DNA of 5,692 bases, from contig JAPOZE010000059.1 of NCBI GenBank assembly GCA_026706225.1, positions 1-5,692 on the forward strand, given 5' to 3'. The position numbers and the translations under genes are program-made. Source of the stretch: Acidobacteriota bacterium (GTDB lineage Bacteria > Acidobacteriota > Terriglobia > Versatilivoradales > Versatilivoraceae). A model generated the notes under the pieces. That model had not been told where the DNA came from, ran no database searches, and was given only the letters and a program-made list of their open reading frames with translations. Below are positions 1 to 5,196 of this stretch, in pieces (the stretch's first letter is position 1; every line of letters starts with the position of its first letter).

Positions 1-745
1 CCCAGACCATCTGTTCCACTTCCTCTTCGATGGTGGAGGACACGGCCGAATTGCCGATGTTGGCATTGATCTTGACCAGGAAGTTCCGCCCGATAATCAC
101 CGGTTCCAGTTCGGGATGGTTGACATTGGCCGGAATGACAGCCCGGCCACGGGCGACCTCGTCGCGCACGAACTCGGGGGTGATCCGGGCCGGCAGACTG
201 GCGCCCCAGGAGTTGCCGGGATGCTGGTGGTCCAGTTCGCTTTCCAGCCGCTGGTTCTCCCGAATGGCGATGAATTCCATCTCGGGTGTGATGATTCCGC
301 GGCGGGCGTAGTGCATCTGGGAGACATTGCGTCCCGCCCTGGCGCGCACGGGGCGGCGAAGGTGCTTGAATCGAAGGGCATCCAGGCGATGGTCGGCCAG
401 TCTCAGCTTTCCGTAGCGGGAAGAGACCTGCGGGAGGTCCTCAACGTCGTTGCGGTCCCGGATCCACTCGACCCGGATGGGGGACAGTCCCTGGCGAATG
501 TCGATCGCGACAGAGGGCTCGGTGTAGGGGCCGCTGGTATCGTAGAGTGTGATCGGAGGGTTGAGAACGGCATCCTTTTCGGCGCCGCCGAGCTGTCGGG
601 TGGGCGTCTGACTCACCTGGCGCAAGGGGACCCGGATGGAAGGATGAATCTTGCCGGGCGCATAGATCTTCTGCGAAGCCGGAAAGGGATCGCAGGTGAT
701 GGCGCCCAATTTGCCCTCATCAATCCTTGCTTGCTTGGCTTTCAT
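1..745 (-). CDS. thiC: Phosphomethylpyrimidine synthase ThiC, N-terminal part (cut by window edge)
   Basis: ThiC is the cytoplasmic radical-SAM enzyme that converts aminoimidazole ribotide to the hydroxymethylpyrimidine phosphate of thiamine. Only the first 248 codons are present; the reading frame is still open at base 1. Recognisable family blocks in order: [11 protein letters not shown] (residues 21-31) and IRVPLRQV (37-44) in the ThiC-associated N-terminal domain; [11 protein letters not shown] (68-78); [21 protein letters not shown] (from 144); [21 protein letters not shown] (from 192); and [19 protein letters not shown] (217-235), the start of the catalytic barrel. The C-terminal cysteine cluster that binds the 4Fe-4S centre lies outside the window. 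The ATG at 745 is preceded by AGAGGGG with a 7-nt spacer, and the protein then starts [11 protein letters not shown]. The gene diverges from the aldehyde dehydrogenase. The family assignment is very secure; whether the gene is intact beyond the edge cannot be seen. Confidence 0.96.
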   Translation of the reverse strand, partial: MKAKQARIDEGKLGAITCDPFPASQKIYAPGKIHPSIRVPLRQVSQTPTRQLGGAEKDAVLNPPITLYDTSGPYTEPSVAIDIRQGLSPIRVEWIRDRNDVEDLPQVSSRYGKLRLADHRLDALRFKHLRRPVRARAGRNVSQMHYARRGIITPEMEFIAIRENQRLESELDHQHPGNSWGASLPARITPEFVRDEVARGRAVIPANVNHPELEPVIIGRNFLVKINANIGNSAVSSTIEEEVEQMVW

Positions 746-752
746 CAACAAA

Positions 753-759
753 CCCCTCT
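753..759 (-). promoter_or_regulatory. Shine-Dalgarno of thiC
   Basis: On the minus strand this reads AGAGGGG and ends 7 nt before the ATG at 745. It supports that start codon; no other in-frame start with a comparable site was seen. Confidence 0.7.
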
Positions 760-826
760 ATTTTCAATAGATTGCAACTAATAGTGCGGACCGAAACCGG
801 TGGATGATTGTCTGCTTTGTGAGTGA

Positions 827-835
827 ATCATACCA
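827..835 (-). promoter_or_regulatory. Candidate extended -10 promoter for thiC
   Basis: Minus-strand TGGTATGAT fits an extended -10 (TGn followed by TATGAT, 5 of 6 matches to TATAAT). No good -35 lies 17 nt upstream, which is tolerable for extended -10 promoters. Transcription would start near 820, giving a leader of about 75 nt before thiC. The site lies only a few bases from the -35 of the rightward promoter at 841-846, so the two would compete for polymerase. This is an inference from sequence only. Confidence 0.4.
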
Positions 836-840
836 CAAGA

Positions 841-869
841 TTGACAAAGCCCTGACCCGAAACTAAGAT
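841..869 (+). promoter_or_regulatory. Sigma70-type promoter for the aldehyde dehydrogenase gene
   Basis: A perfect -35 TTGACA (841-846) is followed by a 17-nt spacer and TAAGAT (864-869, 4 of 6 matches to TATAAT). Transcription would start near 876, leaving a leader of about 65 nt before the ATG at 941. This is the best promoter match in the window. I saw no clear operator palindrome overlapping it. Confidence 0.6.
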
Positions 870-930
870 GGGCCGCCGCTGCTGATCGGGCGGCCGGCCG
901 CCTGAAAATAGATGCCGTCGAGCCAGGATC

Positions 931-935
931 GGAGG
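931..935 (+). promoter_or_regulatory. Shine-Dalgarno of the aldehyde dehydrogenase gene
   Basis: GGAGG lies 5 nt before the ATG at 941 and fixes that codon as the start. Confidence 0.75.
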
Positions 936-940
936 GAAGC

Positions 941-2398
941 ATGTCGGAGACATTCGGGAATTTCATTGCCGGGGAGTGGGTGGAAAGCTCATCAGGGAAA
1001 ACGTTCGAGAGCCTCAATCCGGCCAACACCCAGGAAGTGGTGGCGCGCTACCAGGCGTCCACCGCCTCTGACGTGAGGCAGGCTCTGGAGGCCGCCGGCC
1101 GGGCTCAGCAGGCCTGGTCCGAGATGCCGGCCCCCTTGCGCGGCACCATCCTGATGCGGTCCGCCGAGCTGCTGGAGAAGCGGGCCGGGCAGGTGGCGAC
1201 CGAGATGACCCGGGAGGAGGGAAAGACGCTGCCGGAAGCCCGGGGGGAAGTGGGCCGCGCCATCAACATCCTGCGCTATTTCGGGGCCGAAGGCGCAAGG
1301 CTGAGCGGCGAAACGGTGCCCTCGGAACGCGACGGCGTGTTTGGCTATACCTTTCGCAAGCCGCTGGGCGTGGTGTCCCTGCTGACGCCCTGGAATTTCC
1401 CCATTGCCATTCCGGTTTGGAAGATCGCCCCGGCGCTGGTTGCCGGAAACAGCCTGGTCATCAAGCCGGCCTCCCTGGCGCCGCTGTGCACGGTGCGAGT
1501 GGCCGAGGTGCTGCACGAGGCAGGCTTGCCCAAGGGCGTGCTGAATGTGGTCACCGGGTCCGGGGCGGCCATCGGGGATGAGCTGATCTCCAATCCCCTG
1601 GTCAAGGCGGTCTCCTTTACCGGGTCCTGCGAGGTCGGCAACGGGATCCAGCGGCAGACGGCGCCGCGGGGGATCAAGACTCAATTGGAGATGGGCGGGA
1701 AGAACCCCACCATCGTGCTCCGGGACGCCGATCTGGACCAGGCTGCCGACGTGGTGGTCAACGGCGCATTTTTTTCAACCGGACAGAAATGCACCGCCAC
1801 CAGTCGAGCCCTGGTGGAAAAGCCGGTCTTCGACGAGTTCACGAGACTGCTGGTGGAGAAAGCCGGGAAGTTGAAAGTCGGGGACGGCCTCCGGAAGGGA
1901 GTCGAAATGGGGCCCTGCGTCGACGAGAATCAGATGAACACCGTTCTGGACTACATCGGGGTCGGCCAGCAGGAAGGAGCGCGCCTGCTGTGCGGGGGCG
2001 GGCGGCTGACCGGTCCGGAGTGGGACAAGGGTTACTTTGTCGAGCCCACCATCTTTTCCGAGGTGTCTCCGGATATGAGGATTGCCCAGGAAGAGATTTT
2101 CGGCCCGGTGCTGGCTCTCTTTCCGGTCGAGGACCTCGACGAAGCCATCGAGCTGGCCAACCGGGTCCGGTTCGGGCTGTCGGCGTCGATTCTGACCAAC
2201 AGGATCGATCAGGCCTTCAACTACATCAACCGCATCGAAGCCGGCTTGATTATCGTCAACCTGCCCTCGGCCGGGGTGGAGTACCAACTGCCGTTCGGAG
2301 GCACCAAGGCCTCCAGCACCGGCTATCGGGAGCAAGGCAGCGTGGCCATCGACTTCTACTCGGAGCTGCGGACGGTTTACCTGAAGCACAGCATCTGA
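941..2398 (+). CDS. NAD(P)-dependent aldehyde dehydrogenase, alpha-ketoglutaric semialdehyde dehydrogenase-like
   Basis: This complete 485-residue cytoplasmic enzyme of the ALDH superfamily has the usual family length. Visible hallmarks: TPWNFP with the oxyanion Asn152; VIKPAS with the cofactor-contacting Lys175; FTGS at 226-229; the general base Glu250 in LEMGGKNP; the nucleophile Cys284 in TGQKCTATSR; EEIFGPV at 384-390; and PFGGTKASSTGYREQG near the C-terminus. The TGQKCTATSR block and the C-terminal GVEYQLPFGG...REQG...FYSELRTVY pattern resemble the YcbD-type alpha-ketoglutaric semialdehyde (2,5-dioxovalerate) dehydrogenases, which finish non-phosphorylating pentose and sugar-acid catabolism by making 2-oxoglutarate. 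That substrate is inferred from similarity; succinic semialdehyde or another aldehyde remains possible. No pentose dehydrogenase or dehydratase partner is in view, and the gene appears monocistronic. A small oddity is Cys230 after FTGS, where Thr is common. The ALDH family call is certain; the substrate is moderate. Confidence 0.93.
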   Translation: MSETFGNFIAGEWVESSSGKTFESLNPANTQEVVARYQASTASDVRQALEAAGRAQQAWSEMPAPLRGTILMRSAELLEKRAGQVATEMTREEGKTLPEARGEVGRAINILRYFGAEGARLSGETVPSERDGVFGYTFRKPLGVVSLLTPWNFPIAIPVWKIAPALVAGNSLVIKPASLAPLCTVRVAEVLHEAGLPKGVLNVVTGSGAAIGDELISNPLVKAVSFTGSCEVGNGIQRQTAPRGIKTQLEMGGKNPTIVLRDADLDQAADVVVNGAFFSTGQKCTATSRALVEKPVFDEFTRLLVEKAGKLKVGDGLRKGVEMGPCVDENQMNTVLDYIGVGQQEGARLLCGGGRLTGPEWDKGYFVEPTIFSEVSPDMRIAQEEIFGPVLALFPVEDLDEAIELANRVRFGLSASILTNRIDQAFNYINRIEAGLIIVNLPSAGVEYQLPFGGTKASSTGYREQGSVAIDFYSELRTVYLKHSI

Positions 2399-2399
2399 G

Positions 2400-2410
2400 G
2401 GCGTCCCGCC
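2400..2410. repeat. Mini-hairpin in the convergent gap between two stop codons
   Basis: GGCG-TCC-CGCC forms a 4-bp GC stem, with one further G-U pair possible, and almost fills the 11-bp gap between the convergent dehydrogenase and DUF1080 stop codons. It has no following T-run on either strand, so I do not call it an intrinsic terminator. Confidence 0.25.
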
Positions 2411-3024
2411 TATTCGATCTCCCGGATGTAGAGGTCCTTGAAGCGCATTTTGCCTTCCCCGCCGCTGTGGAGCTGCAGTGCGATGACCCCGTCGAAATAG
2501 CGGGGAGCAGGATCCTTGTAGTCCACGGCCCGCACGCCGTTGAGGAAGGTCACCACCCGGTTGCCCAACACCGAAAAGGAGATATCGTTCCACTCTCCCG
2601 GTTTCAGGGCCGCCTCTCCGGCCGGGCCGGGCTTGACCAGCCACCCCCGGCCGCCGCTCTCGTAGAGTCCTCCGGTGTGCCTGCCCGGATTGGGGTCCAC
2701 CTCCACCTGAACCCCCTTGATGTCGACTCCCTTCAGGGTCGAATGGTAGAAGATGCCGCTGTTGCCGGTTCCTTCACCCTTGAACCTGGCTCGGAGCTCA
2801 AAGTTCTTGTAGGTCCTGGTGGTGGCCAGATAGCCGTACTTCCGGGTCAGGGCTTCTCCGAGAATCTCGCCGTCTTCGACGGTCCATTTCTCCTGGCCGT
2901 GCTCCTGCCAGCCACTCAGATCCCGGCCGTTGAAGAGGGCGACCCAGGCAGGATTGTCTTCGGGCTGAACACTTTGAGGCAAGAGGAAGCAAACCAACAG
3001 AAAGGGGATCCCGAATCGTTTCAT
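2410..3024 (-). CDS. Secreted DUF1080 / 3-keto-disaccharide hydrolase-like protein
   Basis: This complete 204-residue protein belongs to the DUF1080 (PF06439) family, a concanavalin-like beta-sandwich found in secreted sugar-active proteins, some shown to hydrolyse 3-keto-glycosides. Residues 1-20 look like a Sec signal: MKR, a hydrophobic stretch FGIPFLLVCFLL, then a polar region. Cys12 is not in a good lipobox (LLVC), so lipoprotein anchoring is unlikely. The family signature FNGRDLSGW is at 31-39, followed by GNSGIFYH (87-94), a VQVEVDPNPGRHTGGLYE block (106-122), GEWNDISF (143-150), LNGVRAVDY (161-169) and the terminal IALQLHSGGEGKMRFKDLYI (181-200). The ATG at 3024 is preferred because GGAGG lies 7 nt upstream; the ATG at 3030 would be 1 nt from it, and longer starts add an Arg-rich tail before the signal. 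The gene stands alone, convergent with the dehydrogenase. The exact substrate is unknown. Confidence 0.92.
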   Translation of the reverse strand: MKRFGIPFLLVCFLLPQSVQPEDNPAWVALFNGRDLSGWQEHGQEKWTVEDGEILGEALTRKYGYLATTRTYKNFELRARFKGEGTGNSGIFYHSTLKGVDIKGVQVEVDPNPGRHTGGLYESGGRGWLVKPGPAGEAALKPGEWNDISFSVLGNRVVTFLNGVRAVDYKDPAPRYFDGVIALQLHSGGEGKMRFKDLYIREIE

Positions 3025-3031
3025 GGTCATA

Positions 3032-3036
3032 CCTCC
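3032..3036 (-). promoter_or_regulatory. Shine-Dalgarno that decides the DUF1080 start
   Basis: Minus-strand GGAGG sits 7 nt before the ATG at 3024 but only 1 nt before the in-frame ATG at 3030. It therefore supports the shorter protein beginning MKRFG, directly at the signal peptide. Confidence 0.7.
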
Positions 3037-3086
3037 GTAACGACGGTTATCGGCGGCCGGTCTGCTCCTTCGGCATTTACCGGACC

Positions 3087-3099
3087 CGGAGAAACTCCG
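3087..3099. repeat. Small perfect inverted repeat between DUF1080 and etfB
   Basis: CGGAG-AAA-CTCCG is a 5-bp perfect stem with a 3-nt loop, located 63-75 bp upstream of the DUF1080 start. It could be a hairpin in that gene's leader or chance in GC-rich DNA. No known operator was recognised. Confidence 0.25.
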
Positions 3100-3112
3100 A
3101 GACGCCCGGGAG

Positions 3113-3125
3113 GTCAGGAGCTGAC
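3113..3125. repeat. Second small inverted repeat between DUF1080 and etfB
   Basis: GTCAG-GAG-CTGAC is a perfect 5-bp inverted repeat with a 3-bp centre, the shape of a compact operator half-site pair. It lies in the divergent region and could serve either gene. Chance occurrence is quite possible. Confidence 0.25.
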
Positions 3126-3231
3126 TGGCGTTCAATGTGCCAGAATGAGGGCTTCATAATAGCAGACATACGGGCCGGGAAATCTTGAGAACGTATGGAT
3201 TCCCATCCCTCTTCCTTCGGCAGACGGCTCG

Positions 3232-3261
3232 TTGACAGTCTCTTTCCCGATAAGCTAATTT
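3232..3261 (+). promoter_or_regulatory. Candidate promoter for the etfB-etfA operon
   Basis: A perfect TTGACA (3232-3237) is followed after 18 nt by TAATTT (3256-3261), which is only 3 of 6 to TATAAT. If used, transcription would begin near 3268, leaving a leader of about 32 nt that consists largely of the hairpin at 3275-3290. A second weak candidate is CATAAT at 3155-3160, with a poor -35. The rest of the 275-bp gap (3025-3299) shows no gene I can support. Confidence 0.35.
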
Positions 3262-3274
3262 CTGAATTCCATCG

Positions 3275-3290
3275 AGGGGGAATCCCCCCT
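3275..3290 (+). repeat. G/C hairpin directly before the etfB Shine-Dalgarno
   Basis: AGGGGG-AATC-CCCCCT folds as a 6-bp stem with a 4-nt loop and ends immediately before GGAG (3291-3294). It has no T-run, so it is not a terminator. It could influence ribosome access or mRNA stability at etfB; that role is an inference. Confidence 0.45.
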
Positions 3291-3294
3291 GGAG
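3291..3294 (+). promoter_or_regulatory. Shine-Dalgarno that decides the etfB start
   Basis: GGAG lies 5 nt before the ATG at 3300. A longer in-frame reading from the ATG at 3195 would add 35 residues that do not look like EtfB and would read through the hairpin, so the ATG at 3300 is chosen. Confidence 0.65.
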
Positions 3295-3299
3295 TGCTC

Positions 3300-4094
3300 A
3301 TGCGAATCCTGACTTGCCTGAAACAGGTTCCAGAACGGGACTCCCGCTACAAGCTGAACCAGGACGGCTCCCGGGTCCTGGAGGAGGACCTGGTCTTCGA
3401 AACCAACGAGAGCGACCTCTACGCCCTGGAGGAAGCCCTCCGATTGAAAGAGAAATTCGGAGGTGAAGTGGCGGCGCTTTCCCTGGGTCCCGACCGCGTC
3501 TCCAAGGTCCTGCGCAACGCCCTGGCCATGGGAGCCGACCGGGCCATCCACCTGAAGGGGAGGGAGTTCGAGCGTGGGGACGCCTGGGGTACAGCTCATG
3601 CCATCGCCGCTGCCACCGCCCCGGAGGACTTCGACCTGGTGCTCACCGGCGTGCAGTCGGAGGACATGGCCTTCGCTCAGACAGGCGTCGTCCTGTCCCA
3701 GATCCTGGGATGGGCCTGCGCCACCATCGTGTTGGAGATCGCCTTCGAGGAGCCTACCGGCACCATTCAGGTGAAACGGGAGCTGGAGAGCAATGTCTTC
3801 GAGCGGGTCGAGCTTTCGCTACCCGCGGTCCTGACCATTCAGTCGGGAAGCCATCCCATTCGCTACGCCACCTTGAGGGGGATCATGCAGGCCAAGAGAA
3901 AGGAGTACCGGGTGCTGACGGCCTCGGACCTGGGGCTCTCCGCGGAGGCGGTAGGCGCGGTGGCCGCCAAAGTCACGCACCACCGATTGCTGGCGCCCGA
4001 AAGGAAAAAACAGACGGTGATGATCGAAGGCGGGGCCGACGAGGCGGCCCGGACGCTGATGGGCAAGCTGGTCAGCGAGATCGGAGTGATTTAG
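3300..4094 (+). CDS. etfB: Electron transfer flavoprotein subunit beta (EtfB/FixA family)
   Basis: This complete 264-residue protein has the usual EtfB length. It pairs with EtfA to make the soluble flavoprotein that takes electrons from flavin dehydrogenases. The start MRILTCLKQVPERDS is the typical first beta strand of the ETF fold. Further blocks are YALEEALRLKEKFGGEVAAL (41-60); a nucleotide-binding region DLVLTGVQSEDMAFAQTG (112-129); and the beta-subunit signature region from VKRELESN (158-165) through LPAVLTI (174-180), RYATLRGIMQAK (188-199) and a C-terminal arm ending IGVI. Classical EtfB proteins usually have Asn-Pro-x-Asp before YALEEA and a Gly-rich turn after the Arg-Glu of the signature; here these read TNESDLYALEEA and ELESN. 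The protein therefore belongs to a divergent subgroup, and AMP versus second-FAD (bifurcating) binding cannot be decided by eye. etfA follows 88 bp downstream. Confidence 0.94.
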   Translation: MRILTCLKQVPERDSRYKLNQDGSRVLEEDLVFETNESDLYALEEALRLKEKFGGEVAALSLGPDRVSKVLRNALAMGADRAIHLKGREFERGDAWGTAHAIAAATAPEDFDLVLTGVQSEDMAFAQTGVVLSQILGWACATIVLEIAFEEPTGTIQVKRELESNVFERVELSLPAVLTIQSGSHPIRYATLRGIMQAKRKEYRVLTASDLGLSAEAVGAVAAKVTHHRLLAPERKKQTVMIEGGADEAARTLMGKLVSEIGVI

Positions 4095-4116
4095 CCTCGT
4101 AAGCTGATGGAGCCGA

Positions 4117-4130
4117 ACCATTCGAGTGGT
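4117..4130 (+). repeat. Weak hairpin in the etfB-etfA spacer
   Basis: ACCAT-TCGA-GTGGT gives a 5-bp stem, one pair being T-G, with a TCGA loop in the 88-bp spacer. No T-run follows, so it is not a terminator. The rest of the spacer (4095-4182) holds no convincing promoter or gene. Confidence 0.2.
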
Positions 4131-4182
4131 CCCGCGACTTGAATGACGCATAGAGCATCCGTCAGAGAGGGAAAATCGGACC

Positions 4183-5169
4183 ATGACAGGCAGGATCGTC
4201 GTCCTGGGTGAACACCGGGATGGCCAACTGAAAAAGATCTCCTGGGAGGCGATCGGTTTGGGCCGCAAGCTCTCTGCCGAGCTCGGGAAGGACCTGTGCC
4301 TGGCCCTGGTGGGAAGCGAAATCGGGGGCCTGGCTCGGGAGGTTTCGGGGCGGAGCGGCCTGGAGGTGGTGGTCCTGGCCAACGACCGCTGCCGGCACTA
4401 CACGCCTGAGGCCTACTGTGAAGTTCTGGCGGAGTTCGCCAGGACGGAGCATCCCTACCTGTTGCTGCTGGGCCATTCCTATCAGACCATGGATTTTGCT
4501 CCCAAGCTGGCGACCATGCTGGATCGGGGCTTGATCCCCAACTGTGTCGACTACCGCTCCACCGACGGCCAACTCCTGTGGGTGCGCCAGGTGTTCAACG
4601 GCAAGCTCAACCTGGAGGTGAGTCCCAAGGGGGATCCCCCCTACCTGGTATCACTACAGCAGGGGGCTTTTCCCGCCTCCGAGAAGGATCTGAAAGCCCA
4701 GCCCCGAGTCCAGCACCGCCAATCCGTCGTGGCCGATGACGTGCTTCGGAGGAAGCTGCTGGAGGTCATGAAAGCGGTTCAGACCCGGGTGGATTTGAGC
4801 CAGGCGGAGATCATCGTCGCCGGAGGGCGGGGGCTGGGCAGCAAGGATAAGTTCCAGTTGATACTCGACCTGGCTTCGGCCCTGGGGGCGGGCGTGGGGG
4901 CCTCCCGGCCGGTGACCGACGGAGGCTGGCTGCCCAAGGAGCATCAGATCGGCAGTTCGGGCCAGACGGTCACGCCCAGGCTCTACATTGCCTGCGGGAT
5001 TTCAGGCGCCATCCAGCACCTGGTGGGCATGTCCAACTCGGGCTGCATCGTCGCCATCAACAAGGACCCCTACGCTCCCATCTTCCAGGTGGCCGACTAT
5101 GGGATCGTCGGGGACGTTTTTCAGGTCGTTCCCAAGTTGATCGAGATCGCCAGGGAAATGCGGCCATAG
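4183..5169 (+). CDS. etfA: Electron transfer flavoprotein subunit alpha (EtfA/FixB family)
   Basis: This complete 328-residue alpha subunit carries the FAD that exchanges electrons and partners EtfB. Residues 1 to about 190 are the ETF N-terminal fold, starting [20 protein letters not shown] and including [17 protein letters not shown] (104-120) and GAFPA (161-165). Residues from about 205 are the C-terminal FAD domain: [15 protein letters not shown] (210-224), [13 protein letters not shown] (239-251), [11 protein letters not shown] (255-265), then the alpha-subunit signature [17 protein letters not shown] (267-283) and [21 protein letters not shown] (from 291). All expected FAD-contacting blocks are present. 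There is no fused ferredoxin domain, as some anaerobe EtfA proteins have. The start is supported by homology; its Shine-Dalgarno is poor, with GAGG about 12 nt upstream. No dehydrogenase or ETF:quinone oxidoreductase is in the window, so the electron donor and acceptor are unknown. Confidence 0.96.
   Translation: MTGRIVVLGEHRDGQLKKISWEAIGLGRKLSAELGKDLCLALVGSEIGGLAREVSGRSGLEVVVLANDRCRHYTPEAYCEVLAEFARTEHPYLLLLGHSYQTMDFAPKLATMLDRGLIPNCVDYRSTDGQLLWVRQVFNGKLNLEVSPKGDPPYLVSLQQGAFPASEKDLKAQPRVQHRQSVVADDVLRRKLLEVMKAVQTRVDLSQAEIIVAGGRGLGSKDKFQLILDLASALGAGVGASRPVTDGGWLPKEHQIGSSGQTVTPRLYIACGISGAIQHLVGMSNSGCIVAINKDPYAPIFQVADYGIVGDVFQVVPKLIEIAREMRP
4628..4642 (+). repeat. G/C palindrome inside etfA, near copy of the one before etfB
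   Basis: AGGGGGATCCCCCCT differs from the element at 3275-3290 only by lacking one A. Here it encodes Lys-Gly-Asp-Pro-Pro in EtfA (residues 149-153), so it may simply be coding sequence. Confidence 0.3.
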
Positions 5170-5196
5170 CCAGGGACCGGCCTCCCCAGGTTCTCC

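Noticed and set aside
116..781. Long plus-strand open frame (221 codons) opposite thiC
   Set aside because: The minus strand carries unmistakable ThiC motifs through the same bases; the plus frame has no recognisable domain and is a GC-rich shadow.
992..1684. Minus-strand open frame (230 codons) opposite the aldehyde dehydrogenase
   Set aside because: Low-complexity Gly/Arg/Gln-rich translation with no family resemblance; the plus frame has all ALDH catalytic motifs.
1775..2644. Minus-strand open frame (289 codons) spanning the dehydrogenase end and DUF1080 end
   Set aside because: It overlaps two well-supported genes in a different frame and lacks any recognisable domain.
3025..3135. Longer DUF1080 start adding 37 residues
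   Set aside because: The extension is Arg/Ser-rich and would bury the signal peptide; GGAGG is spaced correctly only for the ATG at 3024.
1789..3159. Plus-strand open frame of 456 codons
   Set aside because: It runs out of frame through the dehydrogenase and then antisense to the DUF1080 gene; composition is shadow-like and it has no motifs.
3195..3299. Upstream in-frame extension of EtfB by 35 residues
   Set aside because: The extra residues are not EtfB-like, and a Shine-Dalgarno sits properly before the ATG at 3300.
4117..4130. Possible terminator between etfB and etfA
   Set aside because: The stem is only 5 bp with a T-G pair and has no T-run; separating two obligate subunits would also make little sense.
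4107..4142. 11-codon reading frame (MEPNHSSGPAT) in the etfB-etfA spacer
   Set aside because: There is no ribosome site and no recognisable leader-peptide pattern; it is short enough to be chance.
3819..4382. Minus-strand open frame (187 codons) across the etfB-etfA junction
   Set aside because: It is antisense to two strongly supported genes and has no recognisable domain.
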